Shown here: in pieces, positions 33,862 through 41,871 of the stretch
Numbering within the stretch: the stretch's first letter is position 1
Layout: every line of letters starts with the position of its first letter
From: JACVRM01 sp963839815
GTDB taxonomy: Bacteria; Actinomycetota; Thermoleophilia; Gaiellales; Gaiellaceae
Assembly (NCBI GenBank): GCA_963839815.1
Contig: CAWIWF010000006.1
Coordinates: 558,001 to 622,000, forward strand
Reading direction: 5' to 3'
Length of the DNA: 64,000 nucleotides
Translations under genes and position numbers: made by a program
The notes under the pieces: model-generated
What the model saw: only the letters and a program-made list of their open reading frames with translations
The model's database searches: none
Told to the model about the DNA's origin: nothing

Positions 33862-34985
33862 GCGAACGCGGCCTGGAGGCGTCCGAGCCCGAGCTCGAGC
33901 GTCTCGTCGGTGACGGCGAGCGAGATGCGCGCCCAGCCGGCGCCGCGGCTGCCGAAGCCATCACCCGGCGCCAGGGCGACGCGGTGCTCGGCGAGTAGGC
34001 GCTCCGCCGTGATGCCGTCCGGCAGCCGCAGCCAGACGAAGAAGGTGCCCTCCGCCGTGCCTCCGATCGACGCGATGACCCTGTCGCGGCGGCGCTCGTA
34101 GGCGGCTCGCCGCTCCTCGACCGAGCCCTGCGGACCGGTCAGCGCGGCGATCGCCGCCTGCTGGAGCGGCGCGAAGATGCCGGCGCGGGCGTGGTCGTTC
34201 AGCAGGTTGATCCGCTCGACCAGCTCGGCGTTTCCGACGACGAAGCCGATGCGCCAGCCGGCCATGCCGTACGTCTTCGAGAGCGAGAACAGCTCGACGC
34301 CGACCTCGCGTGCGCCCGGCTCGGCGAGGAAGCTCTGCGGTTGGCGCCGGTCGAAGACGAGGTCGCCGTACGCGAAGTCATGGACGACGGCGGCGCCCGT
34401 GCGCTGGGCGTACGCGACGGCATCGGCGAAGACGCCGTCGGGGGCAGCGACCGCGCACGGGTTGGAGGGGTAGTTGAGGTAGACGGCGGCGACGTCGCCG
34501 GACGGCGCGTCGGTGAAGTCCGGCGCCCAGCCGGCGCGCCCGTCGAGCGCCAAGGGGACGAGCTCGGCGCCCGCCAGCGCGACGCCCGACGGGTAGTCCG
34601 GGTAGCCGGGGTCGGGCAGGAGCACGCTCGTGCCGCGCTCGGCGAGCGCCAGCACGAGCTCCACCAGCGCCGTCTTCGTGCCGGGCACGACGGCGACCTC
34701 GCGCTCGGGGTCGAGCTCGACGCCGTACTCGTCGCGGTAGCGCGCCGCGATCGCCTCGCGCAGGGCAGGAAGGCCACGAAACGGCGCGTAGCCGTGCACG
34801 CGCCCGTCGCTCAGGGCGGCGGTCAGCGCATCGGTGACGTGTCCCGGCGGGCCGATCTCGGGGTTGCCGCGGCCGAGGTCGACCATCGGCTCGCCCGCGG
34901 TCGCGGCTGCAGCCTGCACGCGTGCCAGCAGCGCCGTGAAGTACTGCTCGGGCAGCCGCTCGAGCCGCCGGGGGCGCCGCCGCAT
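33858..34985 (-). CDS. Class I/II PLP-dependent aminotransferase
   Basis: 375 aa, start ATG with a -10-like hexamer only 6 nt upstream. Signatures in order: DLGRGNPEIGPPGHV near residue 37, GYAPFRGLPALREAIAARY, PGTKTALVELV near 105, LLPDPGYPDYPSG, YLNYPSNPCA near 170 (the conserved N-P), DFAYGDLVFD near 203 and the PLP lysine in ELFSLSKTYGMAGWRIGF near 235. The C-terminal GDGFGSRGAGWARISLAV binds the substrate carboxylate via Arg. It resembles the LL-diaminopimelate/succinyl-diaminopimelate aminotransferase group; substrate unproven. It sits between the two FAD oxidoreductases. Confidence 0.9.
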   Translation of the reverse strand: MRRRPRRLERLPEQYFTALLARVQAAAATAGEPMVDLGRGNPEIGPPGHVTDALTAALSDGRVHGYAPFRGLPALREAIAARYRDEYGVELDPEREVAVVPGTKTALVELVLALAERGTSVLLPDPGYPDYPSGVALAGAELVPLALDGRAGWAPDFTDAPSGDVAAVYLNYPSNPCAVAAPDGVFADAVAYAQRTGAAVVHDFAYGDLVFDRRQPQSFLAEPGAREVGVELFSLSKTYGMAGWRIGFVVGNAELVERINLLNDHARAGIFAPLQQAAIAALTGPQGSVEERRAAYERRRDRVIASIGGTAEGTFFVWLRLPDGITAERLLAEHRVALAPGDGFGSRGAGWARISLAVTDETLELGLGRLQAAFA

Positions 34986-34991
34986 GGGCCG

Positions 34992-34997
34992 ATCCTA
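34992..34997 (-). promoter_or_regulatory. -10-like TAGGAT, leaderless start
   Basis: 6 nt before the aminotransferase ATG at 34985. Confidence 0.5.
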
Positions 34998-35019
34998 GGC
35001 CCGGCCCGCAGGGAGGGGC

Positions 35020-35053
35020 GGTGCCGGCGACCCGTGCGGGGGCCGCCGGCACC
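35020..35053 (-). terminator. Hairpin after FAD oxidoreductase gene
   Basis: 10-bp stem GGTGCCGGCG with its complement at 35044-35053, 9 bp beyond the stop. Confidence 0.6.
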
Positions 35054-35062
35054 CGAGCGCGC

Positions 35063-36466
35063 TTAGCTCATCGCCTCCGTCGAGGGGCGGATGTTCTGGT
35101 TGAAGCAGAGCATGTTCGTCGGGTCGTAGCGATCCTTGAGCGCGACGAGCCGCGACCAGGTTGCGTCCTCGAAGCCGGAGCGCAGTCGCTCGGGCCCCTC
35201 GTCGCCCTGGAAGTTGAGGTACACGCCGCCGGTTGCGTAGGGCTTCAGCGCGTCTGATGCCCGCCGCACCCAATCGACGTGCCGGTCGTCGTCGCCGACG
35301 TCCTGCCAGCAGGCGATCGGGTGGTACATGTAGGGAGCGTCCCGGTGGGTCGCCGCGGTCGCGTCCTTCGGTACGCGGCCGATCGCGCCGCCGTTCCGGA
35401 AGAGGATGTGCTGCGTCATCGGGTTGAGCCCGTTCGGGGCCGTGTCGAGAAACGCATCGATGGCCTCGTCCGGCAGCTCGCGGATGTGCTCACCGCGGTG
35501 GTAGTTGCGCCAGCCGGGCGGAGAGAACGGGTCGACCATCGCCTGGAGGGCGAGGTACGGCATCGGGCCGAGCAGGTCGACCGCCGGCCGGGCGTCCCGC
35601 AGCGGCTGCAGCGCCTGGAGTCCCTCCTCTGCGTCGCCCGCCCAGCTGGCGATGACGCCGAAGGCCGGCTTGCCTTGGAGCTCGGCTGGGACGAAGTCCT
35701 CGGGCGGCGCCGCCGGCAGGCAGACGCAGCCGGTTCCGAGCTCGTCGGGAGCCGACTCGCAGAAGTCGCGCCAGAGCCGCATCACTTCGCGCCCCTCCTC
35801 GAGCGGCCACAGCAGCAGGCCGCCCGCGATCGTCGGCCCCACCTCGTGGAGCTGGAACTCGAACGAGGTGACGACGCCGAAGTTGCCGCCGCCGCCGCGA
35901 AGCCCCCAGAAGAGCTCCTCGTTCTCGTCGTCGCTCGCGATCAGCAGCTCGCCGTCGACCGTGATCACGTCGGCCGAGATCAGGTTGTCGCACGTGAGTC
36001 CGTACTTGGCCGAGAGCCAGGCGTAGCCGCCGCCGAGCGTGAAGCCGCCGACCCCTGTCGTGGTCACGCGCCCGCCGGGTGTGGCGAGCCCGAACGCCTG
36101 CGTCTCGCGGTCGAACTCGCCCCAGAGCGTCCCGGCACCCGCCCGCGCGCGCCGGGCCTTCGGCTCGACTCGGACGCCCCTCATCGGCTGGAGATCGAGG
36201 AGGAGGCCATCGTCGCAGGTGCCGTTTCCGGCCACGCTGTGCCCGCCCGAGCGCACGCCGACCTTGAGGCCCTCCGCCCGCGCGTACTCGAGCGCGGCTA
36301 GGACGTCGGCGGCGCCGGTGCAGCGGGCGATCATCGCGGGGCGGCGGTCGATGGAGCCGTTGTAGACGGCCCGAAGCAGCTCGAAGCTCTCGTGCTCCCG
36401 GTCGACGAGCTCTCCCCGAAAGCTCTCGGTGAGCTGGGTCACAGGCGATGCGGCCTGGTCGAGCAT
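35063..36466 (-). CDS. FAD-linked oxidoreductase (berberine-bridge type)
   Basis: 467 aa, a close paralog of 30153-31544 along the whole length. FAD-binding VGVRSGGHSVAGNGTCDDG, GLATPGGRVTTTGVGGFTLG and WGLRGGGGNFGVVTSFEFQL; BBE C-terminus YDPTNMLCFNQNIRP. The Cys of bicovalent flavin attachment cannot be assigned; His in S-G-G-H is the expected single link. ATG has an excellent AAAGGAGG site, in contrast to its paralog. The duplicates flank an aminotransferase, so the gene block probably arose by duplication. Substrate unknown. Confidence 0.9.
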   Translation of the reverse strand: MLDQAASPVTQLTESFRGELVDREHESFELLRAVYNGSIDRRPAMIARCTGAADVLAALEYARAEGLKVGVRSGGHSVAGNGTCDDGLLLDLQPMRGVRVEPKARRARAGAGTLWGEFDRETQAFGLATPGGRVTTTGVGGFTLGGGYAWLSAKYGLTCDNLISADVITVDGELLIASDDENEELFWGLRGGGGNFGVVTSFEFQLHEVGPTIAGGLLLWPLEEGREVMRLWRDFCESAPDELGTGCVCLPAAPPEDFVPAELQGKPAFGVIASWAGDAEEGLQALQPLRDARPAVDLLGPMPYLALQAMVDPFSPPGWRNYHRGEHIRELPDEAIDAFLDTAPNGLNPMTQHILFRNGGAIGRVPKDATAATHRDAPYMYHPIACWQDVGDDDRHVDWVRRASDALKPYATGGVYLNFQGDEGPERLRSGFEDATWSRLVALKDRYDPTNMLCFNQNIRPSTEAMS

Positions 36467-36592
36467 GAACCCTCCTTTGTGCGAAGAGCGACAGGGCCAC
36501 GCTAGCGCACCTCGGCGAGTGAAACCACCCCCAGTAGTGCCAGGCGACCGGAGACCGTCGCTACGGCCCCCGTTCGCCCTCGGAGGGAGGTG

Positions 36593-36982
36593 CTACAGCC
36601 GGGCGGGCTCGGCGTCGAGCAGCTCGTAGCAGGTGACCACGAGCTCCTCGCCGTTGATCTTGTCGACCGCGTGCACGCCGAGCTCGCGGCAGGTTGCCTT
36701 CAGCTCGGGGGACAGATACGCGGAGAAGAGCACGATTGGCTGGTCGAAGTCGTTGCGGATCAGCACCCGAGCGGCGTCGAGCCCGGTGATGCCCGGCATC
36801 GAGTGGTCGAGCACGAGCACGTCCGGCGGGGTCTCCTCGAGCAGCGGGAAGAGCTCTGCGACGGTTGCGGCCTCCACCACCTGCCAGCCCTCCTGGCTGA
36901 GGCGCGCGGCGAGCATCTCTCGAAACCACTGGTCGTCGTCGACGACGAGGATGACCGGAGGGGTGGGCCTGCCGTCGTTCAT
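36593..36982 (-). CDS. Stand-alone response-regulator receiver domain
   Basis: 129 aa. CheY-like: ILVVDDDQWFREMLAARL near residue 12 (acidic pair), phospho-acceptor Asp in DVLVLDHSMPGITG near 55, IVLFSAYLS (Ser at the conserved Thr/Ser position) and the Lys in HAVDKINGEEL near 106. No output domain follows. The partner kinase is not in the window. ATG 36982 carries GGAGAG 10 nt upstream; an in-frame ATG at 36997 adds five residues. Palindromic repeats lie behind its promoter region. Confidence 0.85.
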   Translation of the reverse strand: MNDGRPTPPVILVVDDDQWFREMLAARLSQEGWQVVEAATVAELFPLLEETPPDVLVLDHSMPGITGLDAARVLIRNDFDQPIVLFSAYLSPELKATCRELGVHAVDKINGEELVVTCYELLDAEPARL

Positions 36983-37135
36983 GGCTCTACTCTCCATGTC
37001 GATCTTCGGCGGCGGCTGGGAGATCCCCCAAACGGGGGAGGCCGTTCGGCCCAGCGGAGGGGCTCTGGGGCCCACGCTCGCGGGCGGCCAGCTCGACCCG
37101 AGAGGATGCCGGCGGCCCGGGCGCAAGCGGACGGC

Positions 37136-37162
37136 GGGTCAGTCCCCTGCGGGGACGGACCC
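37136..37162 (-). repeat. Palindromic repeat family A, copy 6 (inverted)
   Basis: GGGTCAGTCCCC, TGC centre, GGGGACGGACCC: the reverse orientation of copies 1-5. Confidence 0.8.
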
Positions 37163-37173
37163 TGGGGAGGGGC

Positions 37174-37200
37174 GGGTCAGTCCCCTGTGGGGACAGACCC
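37174..37200 (-). repeat. Palindromic repeat family A, copy 7 (inverted)
   Basis: GGGTCAGTCCCC, TGT centre, GGGGACAGACCC; tandem with copy 6 at a period of 38 bp. Confidence 0.85.
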
Positions 37201-37218
37201 TTGGGGGAGGGGCGGCGA

Positions 37219-38004
37219 CTAGGGGATCGCGGGCGCGCCGACGAGGTCGGCGATCGAGTCGACGATCCGCGAGGGACGGTACGGGAACCGCTCCGCCAGT
37301 TCCCGCGTGGAGATGCCGGTGAGCACGAGGATCGTCTGCATGCCCGCCTCCATGCCGGCGACGATGTCCGTGTCCATGCGGTCGCCGATCATGACGGTGC
37401 TCTCCGAGTGGGCGTCGATCGCGCGCAGCGCCTCGCGCATCATCAGCGGGTTCGGCTTGCCGACGAAGTACGGGTCGACGCCGGTCGCCCGCGAGATCAG
37501 CGCCGCGACCGAGCCCGTCGCGGGCAGCAGCCCTTCCGGCGACGGCCCCGTCGGGTCGGGATTGGTGGCGATGAAGCGGGCGCCCTTCTCGATCAGCCGG
37601 ATCGCCTGCGTGATCCGCTGCAGGCTGTAGGAGCGCGTCTCGCCGAGCACGACGTAGTCCGGGTCGCGCTCCGAGAGCACGTAGCCGACCTCGTGCAGGG
37701 CCGTCGTCAGCCCTGCCTCGCCGATCACGAACGCGGAGCCGTTCGGCCGCTGGTGGTCGAGGAAGCGCGCCGTCGCCAGCGCCGAGGTCCAGATCGACTC
37801 CTCGGGGACGTCGAGGCCCGTCATCCGCAGCCGTGCCGTCAGGTCGCGCTGCGTGTAGATCGAGTTGTTCGTGAGCACGAGAAACGGCGTCCCGGCCGCC
37901 TGCAGGCCGCGCACGAACTCGTCGGCGCCGGGGATCAGCTGCTCCTCGCGCACGAGCACGCCGTCCATGTCCATCAGGTAGGCCTTGATCCGGTCGTCGC
38001 TCAT
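37219..38004 (-). CDS. HAD-superfamily phosphatase, NagD-like
   Basis: 261 aa. Motif I YLMDMDGVLVREEQLIPGA near residue 9 (nucleophile and acid Asp), motif II VLTNNSIYTQRDL near 42, class IIA cap containing GYVLSERDPDYVVLGETRSY, motif III Lys in FVGKPNPLMM near 178 and motif IV VMIGDRMDTDIVAGMEAG near 202. The family hydrolyses small phosphate esters such as nucleotides or sugar phosphates. The length is usual. The start has GGAGCG upstream. Confidence 0.9.
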   Translation of the reverse strand: MSDDRIKAYLMDMDGVLVREEQLIPGADEFVRGLQAAGTPFLVLTNNSIYTQRDLTARLRMTGLDVPEESIWTSALATARFLDHQRPNGSAFVIGEAGLTTALHEVGYVLSERDPDYVVLGETRSYSLQRITQAIRLIEKGARFIATNPDPTGPSPEGLLPATGSVAALISRATGVDPYFVGKPNPLMMREALRAIDAHSESTVMIGDRMDTDIVAGMEAGMQTILVLTGISTRELAERFPYRPSRIVDSIADLVGAPAIP

Positions 38005-38152
38005 CGCGGTCGCTCCATCATCGCTCGCTCCAACAGAAAACGCCCCAGGAGCCGAGCCCCCGAGGCGCCATTGCCTCGCGGCCGCACCCGCCGGCCGCCC
38101 GGTTGACGCTACCAGAGCCCGCCGCGGCTCAGGACCTGCCCGGACGCGCCGA

Positions 38153-38158
38153 TATCAT
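38153..38158 (+). promoter_or_regulatory. -10-like TATCAT, leaderless start
   Basis: 9 nt before the ATG at 38168. Confidence 0.5.
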
Positions 38159-38167
38159 CCGCAGAGC

Positions 38168-39106
38168 ATGGCAACCGCCGTCGTCACGGGCGGAGCCGGG
38201 TTCCTGGGGTCGCATCTCTGCGAGCACCTGCTGGGCCGCGGTTACCGCGTCATCTGCATCGACAACCTCGAGTCCAGCACCCTCGAGAACCTCGAGCACC
38301 TGCGCAGCGGCGACTTCGTCTTCGCCTACCACGACGTGATCGAGCGGATCGACGTCGAGGAGGACGTCGACGTCGTCTTCCACCTGGCCGCGCTCGCCAG
38401 CCCGATCGACTACTTGCGCCAGCCACTCCACTCGCTCAAGACGGGCTCCTACGGGACGCACAACGCGCTCGGGCTCGCCAAGTGGAAGCGCGCGCGGTTC
38501 CTGCTCGCGTCCACGTCCGAGATCTACGGCGACCCGCTCGTCCACCCGCAGCCGGAGACCTACTGGGGCAACGTCAACCCGGTCGGCCCGCGCGGGGTCT
38601 ACGACGAGGCGAAGCGCTACGCCGAGGCGATGACGATGGCCTACCACAACCAACAGGGCGTGGACACGGCGATCGTGCGCATCTTCAATACGTACGGGCC
38701 GCGCATGCGCTCGCACGACGGGCGGGCGATCCCGACGTTCATGCGCCAGGCGCTCGAGAACAAGCCGATCACGGTCTTCGGCGACGGCTCCCAGACGCGG
38801 AGCTTCTGCTACGTCGACGACCTCATCCGCGGGCTCGTCCTGCTCGCCGAGTCCGGAGAGCACCTGCCCGTCAACCTCGGCAATCCCGGCGAGTTCACCA
38901 TCCTCGAGCTCGCGCAGACGATCATCCGTCTCACCGGCTCGCAGAGCGAGGTCGTGTTCGAGGCGCTGCCCGTCGACGATCCGCAGATCCGCCAGCCCGA
39001 CATCACGCGCGCCAAGCAGATCCTGGGCTGGGAGCCCGAGATCGCGCTCGAGGAAGGCCTGCGCAGGATGCTCGCCAGCCACAGCGAACAGCCGCTGCGT
39101 GTCTGA
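38168..39106 (+). CDS. NAD-dependent sugar epimerase/decarboxylase, UDP-xylose-synthase-like
   Basis: 312 aa, extended SDR. Rossmann TGGAGFLGSHLCEHLL near residue 7, VFHLAALASPIDYLRQP near 74, STSEIYGDPLVHPQPETYWG near 115 and the catalytic Y-x3-K in GVYDEAKRYAEAM near 143, then RIFNTYGPRMRSHDGRAIP. The PIDYLRQP and R-x-MR-x-HDGR features are typical of UDP-glucuronate decarboxylases, which make UDP-xylose in the cytoplasm. The overlap with the next gene by 8 bp shows co-translation. Confidence 0.8.
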   Translation: MATAVVTGGAGFLGSHLCEHLLGRGYRVICIDNLESSTLENLEHLRSGDFVFAYHDVIERIDVEEDVDVVFHLAALASPIDYLRQPLHSLKTGSYGTHNALGLAKWKRARFLLASTSEIYGDPLVHPQPETYWGNVNPVGPRGVYDEAKRYAEAMTMAYHNQQGVDTAIVRIFNTYGPRMRSHDGRAIPTFMRQALENKPITVFGDGSQTRSFCYVDDLIRGLVLLAESGEHLPVNLGNPGEFTILELAQTIIRLTGSQSEVVFEALPVDDPQIRQPDITRAKQILGWEPEIALEEGLRRMLASHSEQPLRV

Positions 39107-40313
39107 CAGCCACGAGACGCGCCGGTTACGGCCGGCCGCCTGCGCGCGCCTGCTCGCGCTCGGCGCCGTCCTTGCGGTCGCCGCCGGGATCGCCGCCGCA
39201 CCCGCAGGCGCGGCCCGCTCGATGCTGCTCGGCATCTACGACGAGTCGCAGGTGCTGACACAGCCGGACGAGACCTTCCCGCTGCTGCAGGAGCTGCGCA
39301 CCCAGGCGATCCGCGTGGCGCTTCGCTGGGGCGGCCCCATCGGCGTCGCGCGCAACGGGCGCCCGGCCGCCGCCACCGACCCGGCCGACCCGGCCTACGA
39401 CTGGGCGATCTACGACAGCACCGTCCGGCGCGCGGCAGCCGCCAAGATCAAGGTGGTCTTCTCCTTCATCGACACGCCGGGCTGGGCGAACGGCGGCCGG
39501 CAGGTCAACCGGGCGCCGACGAAGGCCGCCGACCTGCGCAACTTCGCCTACGCCGCCGCCCGGCGCTACAGCGGCACCTACACGCCGCCGGGCGAGACCG
39601 AGCCGCTCCCCGCCGTCCGCCACTGGCTGGCGTGGAACGAGCCGTCGAATCCGCTGTTTCTCTGGCCGCAGTACGTCAAGAAGGGCACGGGCAAGAAGCG
39701 CCGCTGGGTGGCGCAGAGCCCGATCGACTACGCGAAGATCTGCACCGCCGTCTTCACCGGCGTGCACCTGACCACGCTCGCCGGTGAGAAGGTCGCCTGC
39801 GGCGCCACCGCCCCGCGCGGCAACAACTCGCCGACGAGCAGCCGACCCTCGATCGGCCCGATCCCGTTCCTCAAGGCGGTCCGCAAGGCGGGGCTGAAGC
39901 GCTTCGACGCGTGGGCGCACCACCCGTACCCGTCGAGCCCGCGCGAGACGCCGACCTCCAAGCCGAAGACGAACCGCGGCAAGCGTGGCCTGATCGCGCC
40001 GCCCGTCATCCTCGGCAACATCAACGACCTGGTCAAGGAGGTCACGCGGCTCTACGGCCGCAAGCGCATCTGGCTGACGGAGTACGGCTACCAGACCTCG
40101 CCGCCCGACCGCCGTTTCGGCGTCAGCTACGCCAAGCAGGCGAGCTACCTCCGCCAGGCCGTCCGCATCGCCCGCAAGCACCCGCGGATCGACATGATGC
40201 TCTGGTTCCTGCTCCGCGACGAGGCCAAGCTCGCCGGCTGGCAGTCCGGGCTCGTCACTACGAAGATGAAGAAGAAGCCCGCGTTCGCCGTCTTCCGCGC
40301 GCTGCGCGGCTAG
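39099..40313 (+). CDS. Secreted glycoside-hydrolase-like TIM barrel
   Basis: 404 aa. A signal peptide (LLALGAVLAVAAGIAAAPAGAA) follows a charged N-terminus. The barrel shows TQAIRVALRWGGPIG near residue 65, VVFSFIDTPGWANGG near 125, the acid/base Glu in WLAWNEPSNPLFLWPQY near 177, and the likely nucleophile Glu in RIWLTEYGYQTSP near 325, with a preceding WAHHPYP. The two-Glu arrangement is that of clan GH-A retaining glycosidases (GH39/GH5-like). It may trim or remodel the exported polysaccharide outside the cell. GTG start overlaps the previous gene. Confidence 0.8.
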   Translation: MSDSHETRRLRPAACARLLALGAVLAVAAGIAAAPAGAARSMLLGIYDESQVLTQPDETFPLLQELRTQAIRVALRWGGPIGVARNGRPAAATDPADPAYDWAIYDSTVRRAAAAKIKVVFSFIDTPGWANGGRQVNRAPTKAADLRNFAYAAARRYSGTYTPPGETEPLPAVRHWLAWNEPSNPLFLWPQYVKKGTGKKRRWVAQSPIDYAKICTAVFTGVHLTTLAGEKVACGATAPRGNNSPTSSRPSIGPIPFLKAVRKAGLKRFDAWAHHPYPSSPRETPTSKPKTNRGKRGLIAPPVILGNINDLVKEVTRLYGRKRIWLTEYGYQTSPPDRRFGVSYAKQASYLRQAVRIARKHPRIDMMLWFLLRDEAKLAGWQSGLVTTKMKKKPAFAVFRALRG

Positions 40314-40337
40314 GGCGGGCCTGGGCGCGACCGCCCT
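40312..40337 (+). terminator. Weak hairpin after glycosidase gene
   Basis: AGGGCGG / CCGCCCT with a 12-nt loop; overlaps the upstream part of the next promoter, so it may not terminate efficiently. Confidence 0.3.
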
Positions 40338-40344
40338 GCCGCCG

Positions 40345-40350
40345 TAGGAT
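40345..40350 (+). promoter_or_regulatory. -10-like TAGGAT, leaderless start
   Basis: 9 nt before the ATG at 40360. Confidence 0.5.
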
Positions 40351-40359
40351 GGCGGCGCG

Positions 40360-41871
40360 ATGAAGCGAGAGGTCGGAACGATCCGTCCTGCAGCGGAGCC
40401 GCCGAGGCTGACGGTGATCGCGCCACGCGGCGACGTCCGCTCGACCCGACCGCGCGCCCTCGTCGTCGCGCTGCGCGGGGGCGTGCGGCGACTCGCGAGC
40501 ATCGCGTCCCTGGTGGTGCTCGACATCTGCGGCCTGACGCTCGGCCTCTACGCCGCCCTCGTGCTGCGGGAGCTCTACTACGGCGACCGGCCGCCGCTCT
40601 GGGGCGTGCTCTGGCGGGCGGAGACCCAGTGGCTGCCGTTTCTCGCGCTGCTCACCGTCCTCGTCTTCGCGCAGGCCGGCCTCTATCGCCATCGTGAAGC
40701 CCGGACCGGGATGGGGCGCGTCGTCGCCTCGCTCGCGCTCGTGGCGGCGATCGCGCTCGTCTTCGGCGTCGGCATCGGCCACGAGTTCACGACCTTCGGG
40801 CTCGCGCCGACCGCGGTGATCGTGACCGCGCTCTTGGTCGCGCTCCTCCGCGGCTCGTACGAGGTCGTGTCCGCCGACCTGCTCCGGCGCGCGGGTGTGC
40901 GCAGGCGCGCTGTGCTCGTCGGCGCGGGAGACGAGGTGCGCGCGCTCCAGACGAAGCTCGGCACCGAGCGGAGCGGCATCGACTACCACTTCGTCGGCGT
41001 CGTCACGGACGACGAGGACGGCAACGGGCTCGAGCGGCTCGGCGACTACGGCGAGCTCCCCGCCGTGCTGACCGGCCGCCGCGTGGACGAGCTGATCGTC
41101 GCCGGCAGCGTCCGAGAGGAGCGGCTGCTCGAGATCGTCGAGGTCGCGCACCGCGCGGGCGTCCAGGTGCGGGTGGCGCCGTCGATCACCGAGCTGCTGA
41201 TCCAGCGCGCCGAGTACGTCCCGGGCCAGGGGCTGCCGCTCTTCGAGTTCCGGCCGCCGGTGTTCACCGGCACGGACTGGCTCGTCAAGCGCACGTTCGA
41301 CTACGCGGTCAGCTCAGCCGTGGTGCTCGTGGCCCTGCCGCTCTGGCTGGTGATCGCCGCCGCCGTCAAGCTCAGCTCGGCCGGGCCGGTCTTCTATCGC
41401 GACCGTCGCGTCGGCGTCAACGAGGGCGAGTTCGAGATGCTCAAGTTCCGCACCATGTACGCGGACGCCGAGGGGCGGCTGGCGGCGCTCGAGGGGCGCA
41501 ACGAGGCCGGCGGAGCGCTCTTCAAGATCCGCGACGACCCGCGCATCACCCCGGTCGGGCGCCTCCTGCGGCGGCTGTCGCTCGACGAGGTGCCGCAGGT
41601 GCTGAACGTGCTCCGCGGCGAGATGAGCCTCGTCGGCCCGCGCCCGCTGCCTCTGCGTGACTACGAGCTGCTCGAGCCCTGGCACCGCAAGCGCTACCTC
41701 GTGCTGCCCGGCATGACCGGCCTGTGGCAGATCTCGGGGCGCTCCAATCTCGGCTTCGACGAGCTCGTCCGGCTCGACTTCTACTACCTCGAGCACTGGT
41801 CGATCTGGATGGACATCTCCATCCTGCTGAAGACCGTCCCGGCCGTGCTGTCGGGCCGCGGCGCCTACTGA
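40360..41871 (+). CDS. Polyprenyl glycosylphosphotransferase, long form (WbaP-like)
   Basis: 503 aa. The N-terminal part has about four hydrophobic helices (VVLDICGLTLGLYAALVL, PFLALLTVLVFAQAGLY, VASLALVAAIALVFGVGIG, AVIVTALLVALLRGS), then a CoA-binding-like Rossmann region (RRAVLVGAGDEVRALQ) and the transferase domain after a fifth helix: EFEMLKFRTMYADAEG, DDPRITPVGRLLRRLSLDEV, MSLVGPRPLPL, LPGMTGLWQISGRSNLGFDE and DFYYLEHWS. It starts the glycan by loading a sugar-1-phosphate onto undecaprenyl phosphate. It duplicates the step of the short form at 8331. Its stop overlaps a convergent DegT gene by 7 bp. Confidence 0.9.
   Translation: MKREVGTIRPAAEPPRLTVIAPRGDVRSTRPRALVVALRGGVRRLASIASLVVLDICGLTLGLYAALVLRELYYGDRPPLWGVLWRAETQWLPFLALLTVLVFAQAGLYRHREARTGMGRVVASLALVAAIALVFGVGIGHEFTTFGLAPTAVIVTALLVALLRGSYEVVSADLLRRAGVRRRAVLVGAGDEVRALQTKLGTERSGIDYHFVGVVTDDEDGNGLERLGDYGELPAVLTGRRVDELIVAGSVREERLLEIVEVAHRAGVQVRVAPSITELLIQRAEYVPGQGLPLFEFRPPVFTGTDWLVKRTFDYAVSSAVVLVALPLWLVIAAAVKLSSAGPVFYRDRRVGVNEGEFEMLKFRTMYADAEGRLAALEGRNEAGGALFKIRDDPRITPVGRLLRRLSLDEVPQVLNVLRGEMSLVGPRPLPLRDYELLEPWHRKRYLVLPGMTGLWQISGRSNLGFDELVRLDFYYLEHWSIWMDISILLKTVPAVLSGRGAY

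Noticed and set aside
37010..37045. Terminator formed by CCCCCAAACGGGGG
   Set aside because: The short stem lies upstream of the receiver gene and beyond the start side of both neighbours, so no transcript ends there by present evidence.
9231..37200. CRISPR array
   Set aside because: The repeats are palindromic and scattered or in pairs, with no regular spacers and no cas genes nearby.
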